Origin: Fibrobacter sp. UWB13
Lineage (GTDB): Bacteria; Fibrobacterota; Fibrobacteria; Fibrobacterales; Fibrobacteraceae
Direction of reading: 5' to 3'
Assembly: GCF_900177805.1 (NCBI RefSeq)
Contig: NZ_FXAX01000001.1
Location: 806,001 to 870,000, forward strand
Length of the DNA: 64,000 bases
The notes beneath the pieces were generated by a model that did not search any database, was not told the DNA's origin, and saw nothing but the letters and a program-made list of their open reading frames with translations. Below are positions 34,851-42,011 of this stretch, piece after piece. Position numbers and translations under genes: made by a program. Positions within the stretch are counted from its first letter, which is position 1. The number at the start of each line of letters is the position of its first letter.

Positions 34851-35786
34851 TTACTTTTCAATTTTTGTTTCGGCAGTATCATCTTTTATCAATCGGACAA
34901 AAGACTGCGAATGCGTACTGAAAGTCACACGGCCGGGGAAAATTTCAAAACAGAATTTATCCTCAGATGTCCAGAAATGACTAAAGAAATTATTGCTGAT
35001 GCCAGTGCTGCATTTGACCGGAGTCGCCTCAAAACCCAGATTATCGGTCGGGGTCACGTTGCATTTTTCCCAACCCTTACGAGACATGAGCACGCTCGAC
35101 GGATCACCAAGCCCTAAATTTGTAGCGGTCTTGATCAAGGTTTCAAAATCCTTTTTGCTAGGAACGCGCCAGCCCCTTACGGCACAGTACTTGTTCACGG
35201 AATTCCATTCGTACAGCCCCTCGCCCGTATAGCCCACGCACTTGTACTTTAAGGGTTCCTTCATCCACACTTGTTCGCCAATCCTTACGGTCTTGTAAAC
35301 CTGACCATCGCGAGGGTCGACAAACTGCGATTCAAAAAGATTCGGGGAAAGCGAGAATCTTTTTTGCCAAATGTATTCCTGCATGATATCGAGCATTTGC
35401 GCGCACGGTTCAAAAGACAACCCCAACTCCACGCAAAGCCGTCTTTGGCAAGCTTCCAAAACTTCCTGCTGTTCGCCATCCGAAAAACTTCTGACCTCGT
35501 ACATGCTTGACGGGATTTTCTTTAAAACAAGCAGGAACAAACGATCCTTGGCATCTGCAAATTCGGGGGCATCCAAATCGCGCAGTTCTTTTTCTAAAGT
35601 CGATTCGTTTGCGAAAATAGAATCACCGACTTTTTGTACAAGAACCTCACATAAAGCCTTAACATCTTTTTGCGCTACCTTGACTGCGGGGCGCACCAAT
35701 TTGGCGCCGCAGAACGGGCAATTTTCCATTTTATCCATTAAAGCATCAAAATCTTTTAGATTCTTATGACACTCTTTACAGAACAT
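34851..35786 (-). CDS. Cytoplasmic zinc-ribbon protein with FISUMP domain
   Basis: A 311-residue protein. Residues 1-30 form a zinc ribbon with two CxxC pairs (FCKECHK and CPFCGAK). Residues ~40-165 are helical. From about 170 there is a FISUMP domain (Fibrobacter succinogenes major paralogous domain): FVDPRDGQVYKTVRIGEQVW, then WNSVNKYCAVRGWRVPSKKD and ending FSTHSQSFVRLIKD. FISUMP domains usually sit in exported lipoproteins with the text 'D.RDG..YKTV.IG.Q.WM..NL'. This protein has no signal peptide or lipobox, so it appears cytoplasmic. Four extra Cys lie within the domain. Its job is unknown; the ribbon could bind nucleic acid or protein. Confidence 0.75.
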   Translation of the reverse strand: MFCKECHKNLKDFDALMDKMENCPFCGAKLVRPAVKVAQKDVKALCEVLVQKVGDSIFANESTLEKELRDLDAPEFADAKDRLFLLVLKKIPSSMYEVRSFSDGEQQEVLEACQRRLCVELGLSFEPCAQMLDIMQEYIWQKRFSLSPNLFESQFVDPRDGQVYKTVRIGEQVWMKEPLKYKCVGYTGEGLYEWNSVNKYCAVRGWRVPSKKDFETLIKTATNLGLGDPSSVLMSRKGWEKCNVTPTDNLGFEATPVKCSTGISNNFFSHFWTSEDKFCFEIFPGRVTFSTHSQSFVRLIKDDTAETKIEK

Positions 35787-35887
35787 AGTGTTCTCCCCGA
35801 AAAAATTCTCGAATTTTCAATGTTAATATTAAAAATTGAGAAAGAAAGGGATGTAAAACTTATGCAAAAAACGATTGCAAAGCAGAG

Positions 35888-37012
35888 TTACTTGGCGCAA
35901 AAGCAATAGGCGAAATGGTCCGCTTCGGCAATTTTCGTCGGGAGTTCGGCGGAAAGGCATTTTTCGCGAACATCGGCGGAAGCCTTGGCACATTTGCAGC
36001 AGCGGTCAGCAAAGCGACAACCCTTTGCAAAGTCCTTGGGATGCGGCACAGAGCCCGGAATAGACGCAAGCGTGCGCAAGTCGCTATGGCTTTCTGGAAT
36101 CGCGGCAAGGAGCCCTTGCGTGTACGGGTGCATCGGATGATTGATGACTTCGCGGACAGGACCTTCTTCAACAATGCGACCAGCATACATCACGGCAACA
36201 CGGTGGGCATACTGCGAAACGATACCCATGTTGTGCGTAATGAGGAGAACAGCTGTTCCCGTTTTTTCCGCCATTTCCTTGAGTACGGCAAGAACTTGAG
36301 CTTGCACGGTAACATCCAAAGCGGTTGTCGGTTCATCGGCAATGATCAATTTGGGCTTTGGCAAAAGCGCCATCACAATGCACACGCGCTGGAGCATGCC
36401 ACCCGAAAGTTCATGCGGATAGGAATTCAAAACGCGATCGGGATCGGTGAAACCGGCCAAGCGAAGCTGCTCGCGAATAAGGTCGAGGGGATCGTTCTGC
36501 GCATTTTGAGACTGCGCATTCCGAGATGTCGCGGGATCTTGTTTAGACTGCGCGCTTTTCAAAGTAGCACCCTTCGAGATTGCGCTAAACTTAAAAACTT
36601 CAAGGAGTTGCTTTTTGATGGTGACGACAGGGTTCAGCGCTTGCATCGGTTCCTGGAAAATGCACGCGATTTCGGAACCACGAACAGATTGCAAATCCTT
36701 GAACGGGAGTTTCACGAGGTCGTGGGCATCTTGAGATTGCGCATCATTCGCCCCCACATCGAACAAAATCTCGCCGTTCACAATCTTTGCACTCGGCCAC
36801 GGCAGCAGGCGCAAGATACTCATGGCTGTCACGCTCTTTCCGCAACCAGACTCGCCCACCAACGCAAAAAATTCGCCTGGGAAAATGTCAAACGAGACGC
36901 GGTCCGTCACTTGCAACGGTTGCTTGCCATCACGCGAGTTGCCGTTTTTATCAAATCCGAACGCCACCGAAACGTCTTTTACACGCAAAACGGGAAAAGC
37001 AGTATTAGACAT
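35888..37012 (-). CDS. Peptide ABC transporter ATPase (OppD/DppD-like)
   Basis: A 374-residue ABC ATPase that would power peptide uptake with the permease encoded upstream. The Walker A is VGESGCGKSV, the Q-loop is in CIFQEPMQALNP, the signature is LSGGMLQRV, the Walker B is LIIADEPTTALDV, and the switch His is in LLITHNMG. The C-terminal oligopeptide extension has GCRFADRCCKCAKASADVRE with several Cys. Two loops carry unusual Gln/Ser/Asn-rich text (GANDAQSQDAHD; SAQSKQDPATSRNAQSQNAQ) encoded by a repeated 13-base motif. I take the ATG at 37012, where MSNTAF begins; the open frame continues to 37144 only because it crosses a duplicated junction. Confidence 0.88.
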   Translation of the reverse strand: MSNTAFPVLRVKDVSVAFGFDKNGNSRDGKQPLQVTDRVSFDIFPGEFFALVGESGCGKSVTAMSILRLLPWPSAKIVNGEILFDVGANDAQSQDAHDLVKLPFKDLQSVRGSEIACIFQEPMQALNPVVTIKKQLLEVFKFSAISKGATLKSAQSKQDPATSRNAQSQNAQNDPLDLIREQLRLAGFTDPDRVLNSYPHELSGGMLQRVCIVMALLPKPKLIIADEPTTALDVTVQAQVLAVLKEMAEKTGTAVLLITHNMGIVSQYAHRVAVMYAGRIVEEGPVREVINHPMHPYTQGLLAAIPESHSDLRTLASIPGSVPHPKDFAKGCRFADRCCKCAKASADVREKCLSAELPTKIAEADHFAYCFCAK

Positions 37013-37166
37013 AGCGATCCCCCGACTTCGGATCGGTTGACGACTCCGCAATCGACTTAACAACGCTACCAGAACTTCTGAAGTCGATCGCTCCGCGCTC
37101 CCACGGCTCGTTAATACGAGCCGTTCCCGCTTGGCATGGACCACTCAGTCGTATTGCATTAGACAT
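37005..37166 (-). CDS. Small ORF created by a junction duplication (doubtful gene)
   Basis: A 53-codon frame beginning MSNAIRLSGPC and ending SSTDPKSGDRYV. Its ATG overlaps the permease stop codon (ATGTCTAA), exactly as the ATPase ATG overlaps this frame's stop. The end repeats the last nine residues of the permease (DPKSGDRYV). It therefore looks like a by-product of a 154-base duplication or insertion between permease and ATPase rather than an old gene. It would be translated by coupling if the mRNA is as drawn. Confidence 0.3.
   Translation of the reverse strand: MSNAIRLSGPCQAGTARINEPWERGAIDFRSSGSVVKSIAESSTDPKSGDRYV
37013..37166. repeat. 154-base insertion with duplicated permease/ATPase junction
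   Basis: A 31-base segment at 37004-37034 recurs at 37158-37188 with four mismatches. The segment holds the permease C-terminus (DPKSGDRYV, stop) and the overlapping MSN start. The DNA between contains a perfect hairpin (ACGGCTCG-ttaata-CGAGCCGT at about 37103-37124, slightly asymmetric) and ATCGACTT paired with AAGTCGAT (37051-37086). This suggests a repeat element that inserted and duplicated its target. Confidence 0.6.
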
Positions 37167-38238
37167 ATCTATCTCCCGACTTCGGGTCCATTGCATCTCG
37201 CACGCCTTCGCCGACAAACGTCGTAAGGAGGAGCGTCACAAACAACGCAGCAACAGTGCTCACGGAAATCCACGGAGCGTAGAGGTTGTTGAGTCCCTGG
37301 CTCATCAGTTCACCCCAGCTCGGCGTCGGCGGCTGGAGTCCAAAGCCCAAGAAGTCAAGCGACGTGAGGCTTCCGATTCCACCAATCAACGTGAACGGGA
37401 AAAGCGTCACCACGGGAGTCATTGCATTCGGCAAGATTTCCTTGAAAAAGATATGGCGATGCCCAAGTCCAAGCACCTTCGCAGACATCACGTACGTCAT
37501 GCTGCGGAGCTTCAGGAATTCCGCACGCATGTAATAGCTGAGCGAAAGCCAGTTGAACGCCGCCATAATCAAAATCAAAAGCCAGAAACTGCGGCCGTAA
37601 ATACTGCCGATGAGAATCACCACGTAAAGCATCGGGAGCGACGACCAGATTTCAATCATACGCTGCATGCCCGTATCCCAGAACTTCCCGAGATAGCCCT
37701 GGATACCGCCAATGACAATGCCGAGGAACGTCCCAAGCACAGTCAAGAGCAAACTAAAGCTGATGCAAATGCGGAACCCGTGAATCAAGCGCGAAAGAAC
37801 ATCGCGCCCATTGCTATCGGTCCCGAGCCAGTGCTTTGCGCTCGGCGCAAATGGAGGGGTTCCCTCCTCGCTCAGATCCGCCTTCAGCGGATCGTGCGGC
37901 ACTGGCGGCATGATCGTCCACATCTCGGGGCAGCCACCAGCACGCGGGAATCCGTCTTCTTCATCCTGCTTACATTCTTCGACATCTGCAAAAAGCTTTG
38001 CGTAATCCTGATCCGTCTTGTATTCACCACCAAAGTCCGCTTCGCTGTAACGCGCAAACGCCGGGAAATAGCTCTTGCCGTTATAACGCAAATAGAACGG
38101 TTCATCGTTCACCGTCCACGGACTCGTGAGAGAAAGCAAGTACGCCACCACCAAAATCACAAGCGACCAAAAGGCGCGCTTGTTCTTGCGGAAGCGCTTC
38201 AGGCGGTTCAAAGTTTCTGTCGAAAGTCTAAGTTTCAT
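37159..38238 (-). CDS. Peptide ABC transporter permease (YejE/OppC-like)
   Basis: A 359-residue inner-membrane permease. The N-terminal helix (about 22-40, FWSLVILVVAYLLSL) is followed by a ~110-residue periplasmic insert starting NDEPFYLRYNGKSYFPAFA, the form seen in YejE-type permeases of the microcin C/peptide importer. Then come AKHWLGTDSNGRDVLSRLIHG and five more membrane segments, and the ATPase-contact loop AKVLGLGHRHIFFKEILPNA. It ends GVRDAMDPKSGDRYV. No partner permease (YejB-like) or binding protein gene is adjacent, so the rest of the transporter must be elsewhere. It lies in a minus-strand run with the DUF1343, radical SAM and lipoprotein genes upstream. Confidence 0.87.
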   Translation of the reverse strand: MKLRLSTETLNRLKRFRKNKRAFWSLVILVVAYLLSLTSPWTVNDEPFYLRYNGKSYFPAFARYSEADFGGEYKTDQDYAKLFADVEECKQDEEDGFPRAGGCPEMWTIMPPVPHDPLKADLSEEGTPPFAPSAKHWLGTDSNGRDVLSRLIHGFRICISFSLLLTVLGTFLGIVIGGIQGYLGKFWDTGMQRMIEIWSSLPMLYVVILIGSIYGRSFWLLILIMAAFNWLSLSYYMRAEFLKLRSMTYVMSAKVLGLGHRHIFFKEILPNAMTPVVTLFPFTLIGGIGSLTSLDFLGFGLQPPTPSWGELMSQGLNNLYAPWISVSTVAALFVTLLLTTFVGEGVRDAMDPKSGDRYV

Positions 38239-38292
38239 AGATTAAACAAGGCTCGGCGCATTTTCGCATTTTCGCGGCAGTTCCAACAACCA

Positions 38293-39390
38293 TTAAATAC
38301 TCGACTCGATAAATTCCTTGCGGAACGTTCCATTACCAAGCAAAATATCAATCGGCAGCTTGTGGAACTCGTACTCGTACGGAGGCTGTTTCCACGCAAA
38401 ATCCTTCGGGTACTCGTTGAAAATATACTGCAACAACTTCACCGCCATTTCAAAACTGCGGAACTTGTTGCGGTCCGTCACATGAATCTGCGCACCGCCA
38501 CAAATCTGCCCAGCGCCCTTGTGAAACGTCGGCTGGAAGTAGTTTTCGCGGAAATACACGCCTGGAAGCTTGAGGCCATTCATGTACTTGCAAAGCTTGA
38601 CTGCATCGATAAACGGAGCACCGAAAATTTCGAACGGGCGCGTCGTGCCACGGCCTTCACTCACATTCGTTGCTTCAAACAGACACATACCCGGATAAAC
38701 AATTGCAGTATCGAGCGTCGGCATGTTCGGGCTCGGCAAAATCCACGGGAGTCCCGTTTCGTCAAACCACATGCGCTTATCATAGCCGTCCATGTGCATC
38801 ACATAAAGTTCGCATTTCGGGAATCGTTCTGCCTTGAACTGTTCGGCAAGTTCGCCAATCGTCTTTGCGTGCCTCGTGCGGATGCTATGGAGCCCAACAA
38901 AGCTCGTGTAATTGAGGTCAAGCACCGGACCTTCCTCGTCCACGCAGTTAATCGGATTCGGGCGATCCACCACGACCACCGGGATTCCCGCCTTTTCGCA
39001 TGCCTTCATGCAGAGGAACAGCGTCCAGATGAACGTATAGTAACGGGCGCCCACATCCTGCAAATCGACAAGCATCGCATCCACATGCGAAAGCATTTCT
39101 GCGGTCGGTTCACGATGTTCACCGTAAAGGCTGTAAACCGGAATATGCAATTCCGGATCTTCGTAGCCTTCCCATTCAATCATGTTGTCTTGCGTGTGCC
39201 CCTTGATGCCGTGCTGCGGACCAAACAAAGCCGAAAGCTTAAAGAGCTTGCCGTCCAAATCCTTGAGCAAGTCAAGCGTATAACTCAAATCGGCACAGAC
39301 CGAAGCCGGATGGAGAACCGCACCCAGGCGCTTACCACGAAGCGCTGCCGGGAAACTTTTTTCAAAATGAGAAAGAGCTAACGTAACCAT
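38293..39390 (-). CDS. DUF1343 protein (NamZ-like exo-N-acetylmuramidase, GH171)
   Basis: A 365-residue protein of the DUF1343 family. Characterised members (NamZ of Bacillus subtilis, GH171) release N-acetylmuramic acid from the non-reducing end of peptidoglycan fragments. Conserved text includes LFGPQHGIKG, VDAMLVDLQDVGARYYTF, VVVDRPNPIN, PNMPTLDTAIVYPGMCLFE and SEGRGTTRPFEIFGAP. I see no signal peptide, so it would act in the cytoplasm on imported wall fragments. That would fit the peptide permease and ATPase genes that follow. The start is uncertain; the ATG at 39390 lies 25 bases after the radical SAM stop codon and has no strong ribosome site. Confidence 0.82.
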   Translation of the reverse strand: MVTLALSHFEKSFPAALRGKRLGAVLHPASVCADLSYTLDLLKDLDGKLFKLSALFGPQHGIKGHTQDNMIEWEGYEDPELHIPVYSLYGEHREPTAEMLSHVDAMLVDLQDVGARYYTFIWTLFLCMKACEKAGIPVVVVDRPNPINCVDEEGPVLDLNYTSFVGLHSIRTRHAKTIGELAEQFKAERFPKCELYVMHMDGYDKRMWFDETGLPWILPSPNMPTLDTAIVYPGMCLFEATNVSEGRGTTRPFEIFGAPFIDAVKLCKYMNGLKLPGVYFRENYFQPTFHKGAGQICGGAQIHVTDRNKFRSFEMAVKLLQYIFNEYPKDFAWKQPPYEYEFHKLPIDILLGNGTFRKEFIESSI

Positions 39391-39415
39391 GGATTTAAAG
39401 GTAGTAAAACCACCT

Positions 39416-40495
39416 TTAAACGCCAGCCGCTTCAAGCCGTTTCACATGGCAATAGGCGAGTTCTTTTGTCCGCTCGTCACGCAAATGCAGGCTGGAGCCC
39501 TCGCAATAGCGCCAATACTTGCAAGTTTTGCAGTCACCAATTTTCGCCCAGCTGCGGTCGCGCATCACCTGATAGCGGTTCTGCCATACATCCCACAAGT
39601 CATCCTTGTAGATATTCCCTTGAATGTAATCCCCACGCAAGCTCGGGCATGCCGAAATGCTTCCATCGCACAGCACCGACGCAATATTGACGCCCGCCCA
39701 GCAAAAGAACGGATTATCTCGAACCACCTTTTCATAACTTCCGAGGAATCCTTCGCAATCGTAATTCACGTTGATGATTTTCTTTGTTTTCGCTTCACGA
39801 ATAAATTCAAAGACCTGTCGAAATTTCTCATTCGAAAGTTGAAATAGCGGATTATCTTTCGCGCGACCTTTCGGGAACACGTTCGAAACGCGCCAACGCT
39901 TCACGCCAAGATTTACAAGCAAATTAAAAATCTGAGGCAATTCCTTGAGATTCTTGCGATTCACGCAAGTCATCACGTCAAACGTCAAACCATCCGTATG
40001 CGCAGCCATGTTGATGGCTCGCACAGCACGTTCAAAGCTATGTGGATTTCCACGAAAATGATTGTGATTCTCTTCAAGCCCATCCAAGCTAATCGTAAGC
40101 GATTTGAGCCCAGCGTTCATAAGCCGAGCGAACCGATCAGGCGTCAAAGCGAGTGCATTCGTCACCATGCCCCATGCATATCCGCGCTTCTTAATTTCCT
40201 TACCGCATTCCTCAAGATCAGGGCGCATCAAAGGCTCGCCACCCGTAATCACCACCGCAAAATCATTCGGATCAATGTGCGGAGCAAGCCCATCCAAAAC
40301 ACGCAAAAAATCTTCACGCGGCATATCTGGAATCGCCTCCACCAAGCAATCACTACCGCAATGCAAGCAGTGCAGATTACAACGCAAAGTACATTCCCAG
40401 AACAAGTATGTCAACTTGTGGGATTTTATTTCACTATGGCGGTAAAGACGGTGCGCCTCAAGCGCTAAGGTTTTCTTAAAACCTAGATAATTCAT
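39416..40495 (-). CDS. Radical SAM/SPASM enzyme of the lipoprotein-associated family
   Basis: A 359-residue enzyme. The radical SAM cluster motif is C39-x3-C43-x2-C46 in ECTLRCNLHCLHCGSDC. ITGGEPLMRPD (SAM-binding GGE), LTISLDGLEENHN and the C-terminal SPASM region (ISACPSLRG; GDCKTCKYWRYCEGSS; AYCH) support a peptide-modifying maturase with auxiliary Fe-S clusters. The text closely resembles the radical SAM family that NCBI pairs with a small lipoprotein in Bacteroidetes (I recall TIGR04133; not checked). Here a lipoprotein gene ends nine bases upstream, so substrate and enzyme are co-transcribed. The nature of the modification is not established for the family as far as I know. Confidence 0.88.
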   Translation of the reverse strand: MNYLGFKKTLALEAHRLYRHSEIKSHKLTYLFWECTLRCNLHCLHCGSDCLVEAIPDMPREDFLRVLDGLAPHIDPNDFAVVITGGEPLMRPDLEECGKEIKKRGYAWGMVTNALALTPDRFARLMNAGLKSLTISLDGLEENHNHFRGNPHSFERAVRAINMAAHTDGLTFDVMTCVNRKNLKELPQIFNLLVNLGVKRWRVSNVFPKGRAKDNPLFQLSNEKFRQVFEFIREAKTKKIINVNYDCEGFLGSYEKVVRDNPFFCWAGVNIASVLCDGSISACPSLRGDYIQGNIYKDDLWDVWQNRYQVMRDRSWAKIGDCKTCKYWRYCEGSSLHLRDERTKELAYCHVKRLEAAGV

Positions 40496-40504
40496 CGTTC
40501 AAAA

Positions 40505-41242
40505 TTACTTTTCCTCGCCGCAAGAATTATTGAACACGCAAGGAGGACCATAAAGAGCTATCGCTCGTTCCAAAAGCATGTACTTATCAAAAAATTCATC
40601 TTCGCTCAGATTAGCTTGTCCATTGCTATATACAGTATTTCCTTTATCATCAGTACTTACAACAAAGGACTGACCATCCTCGCACTCAAATGAATTATCA
40701 TCCACTCGTTCACAGGGAATTTTTTCATCAGGCTTCACTTCGGTAAAAACATTATAATGAGCCATAAAATCAGCTTCGTTATAGACCTTGCCATCATCAC
40801 ATGTATAAGTCTTATCTCTCACAATAACAACGCCGTATTTGGCAGTAACCTCAGGACGATTACGTATAGAAACTGGTTCTTCATCAACGATAGATTCAAC
40901 ACAGGTCACGCCATCAGAGCAAGTAAGTTTCGAATCACCCTCGATTCTGGTGCAGACATCCCCCATAAAAACACCATACAATGGCTGAGGAACAACATCC
41001 ATGCTGCTAGAACTTTGAACAACAGGATTTGAGCTAGACGATTGAGCTTCAGAACTTGAAGAATTTACCTCAGAACTAGAGCTTGCAATTTCAGCCGACG
41101 AACTGGAACTATTGCTATTTGAAGTTGCACTTGAACTGGAATCCGAGCCCTCAAACGTCGGAGATGTAGAACTATTATCGCAAGCATTCCAGAAGAACGT
41201 TGTCAACGCCAGCAAAAGCTTTTTCCAGTGATTGTACATCAT
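40505..41242 (-). CDS. Ser-rich lipoprotein with YG motifs, putative radical SAM substrate
   Basis: A 245-residue lipoprotein. The start is at 41242 (AGGGA upstream); the signal ends at lipobox WNAC with Cys21. Residues 24-80 are a Ser-rich linker. The globular part has three YG motifs at residues 89-90 (PLYGV), 136-137 (AKYGV) and 231-232 (LYGPPC). It also has three acidic CxDG motifs (TCSDGVTC, TCDDGK, ECEDGQ), with eight Cys after the linker. The downstream gene is a SPASM maturase of the family that pairs with lipoproteins; YG-P motifs recur in those partners as I recall. The protein is probably modified, then displayed on the cell surface. Function unknown. Confidence 0.8.
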   Translation of the reverse strand: MMYNHWKKLLLALTTFFWNACDNSSTSPTFEGSDSSSSATSNSNSSSSSAEIASSSSEVNSSSSEAQSSSSNPVVQSSSSMDVVPQPLYGVFMGDVCTRIEGDSKLTCSDGVTCVESIVDEEPVSIRNRPEVTAKYGVVIVRDKTYTCDDGKVYNEADFMAHYNVFTEVKPDEKIPCERVDDNSFECEDGQSFVVSTDDKGNTVYSNGQANLSEDEFFDKYMLLERAIALYGPPCVFNNSCGEEK

Positions 41243-41401
41243 ATCAAATTCCCTAAAAATGTTGCCCCATACACATCTAATATAAACAAACCAAGAAAAA
41301 ATCACAATCTTGGAAAAGCTCGTTTCAAGAGTTTTTCAACGTTTTTCAAAAGCAAATTCCACTTTTTCACGACAAACGTATTATATGCGACTTTTGAGCA
41401 A

Positions 41402-41431
41402 CAAAAAAAGACTGCCGTTAAGCAGTCTTCT
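41402..41431 (-). terminator. Terminator of the V-ATPase operon
   Basis: On the minus strand AAGACTGC, a short loop and GGCAGTCTTTTTTT. It lies beyond repeat copy B, about 110 bases after the last stop codon. The remainder of the 41243-41537 gap, apart from the repeat, is AT-rich and without a gene. Confidence 0.85.
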
Positions 41432-41512
41432 TTCGTCTTTGTACAAGTTCCAAATGCTCGGCTCGGCCATGTTCAAGCAAACTTGACCGCGGCGCTCGCC
41501 TTACGCATTTGT
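41432..41512. repeat. Structured dispersed repeat, copy B (3' untranslated region)
   Basis: AAATGC (41452-41457) pairs with GCATTT (41505-41510), GGC (41460-41462) with GCC (41498-41500), and TCAAG (41473-41477) with CTTGA (41482-41486). CTTTGTACAAG (41437-41447) is a further near-palindrome. The stems occupy the same places as in copy A but with different, compensating bases. It lies between the last V-ATPase gene and its terminator, in the same orientation relative to transcription as copy A. Confidence 0.65.
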
Positions 41513-41537
41513 CGTCTGTAGCGGAGCGTTCTTTCGT

Positions 41538-41993
41538 CTAGCTCACGAGCATCATCGAGAACACCATAACGAACAGCGCGACCGTTTCGCCGACACCGAG
41601 CACCATGAGGTAGTTCACGAGGCCCTTGCCCGTTTCGCCAAGAGCGTTGCAAGCGTCAGCAGCGGACTTACCCACGTACCAGGCGCTAGCCATCATGCCG
41701 ATGCCACCGAAGATGCCTACGCCAAGGTAAGCAGCCCAGTTGCCCGGAGCAGCCTGCGACTTGTTCAAGATGTACATCATCAGGAGCATGCCGTAAATCG
41801 TCTGCGCAATCGGCGCACCCACGAAGATGAGCAGCGTAAAGAGCGCGTTCTTACCCTTGAGATACGCCTTCTTCCAGGCACCGATGGCCGCCATGCCGGC
41901 AGTCCCGCAGCCCAGCGCAGAGCCCACCGCGGCAAGGCCAAGAGCCGCCACCGCACCGAGCTTTGCGAGCGTTAAAAGTTGTGATTGATCCAT
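41538..41993 (-). CDS. atpK: V-type ATPase subunit K (proteolipid), second copy
   Basis: A 151-residue membrane rotor subunit made of two helical hairpins (four membrane helices). The ion-binding Glu of helix 4 is present (GVGETVALF, Glu136), as is helix 2 Gln64 in GAPIAQTIYG. However, position 63 is Ala and position 107 (AWYVGKSAA) is Val. The other copy has Ser and Gln at the equivalents, and the sodium-binding NtpK of Enterococcus has Thr64 and Gln110. It is the last gene of the operon, 18 bases after the first copy, with AGAGG before its ATG. It could join a mixed ring or form a ring of different ion preference. Confidence 0.9.
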   Translation of the reverse strand: MDQSQLLTLAKLGAVAALGLAAVGSALGCGTAGMAAIGAWKKAYLKGKNALFTLLIFVGAPIAQTIYGMLLMMYILNKSQAAPGNWAAYLGVGIFGGIGMMASAWYVGKSAADACNALGETGKGLVNYLMVLGVGETVALFVMVFSMMLVS

Positions 41994-42011
41994 AAGTGCG
42001 ACCTCTTTCGA

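Noticed and set aside
35888-37144. Longer N-terminus for the peptide ATPase, starting MVHAKRERLV
   Set aside because: The extra 44 residues come from the duplicated junction read in frame; the family start and the overlapping ATG support 37012.
37453-39381. 642-codon plus-strand frame spanning permease and DUF1343 genes
   Set aside because: It runs opposite two recognisable genes and across their intergenic gap; text is Arg/His/Asn-rich reversed sequence.
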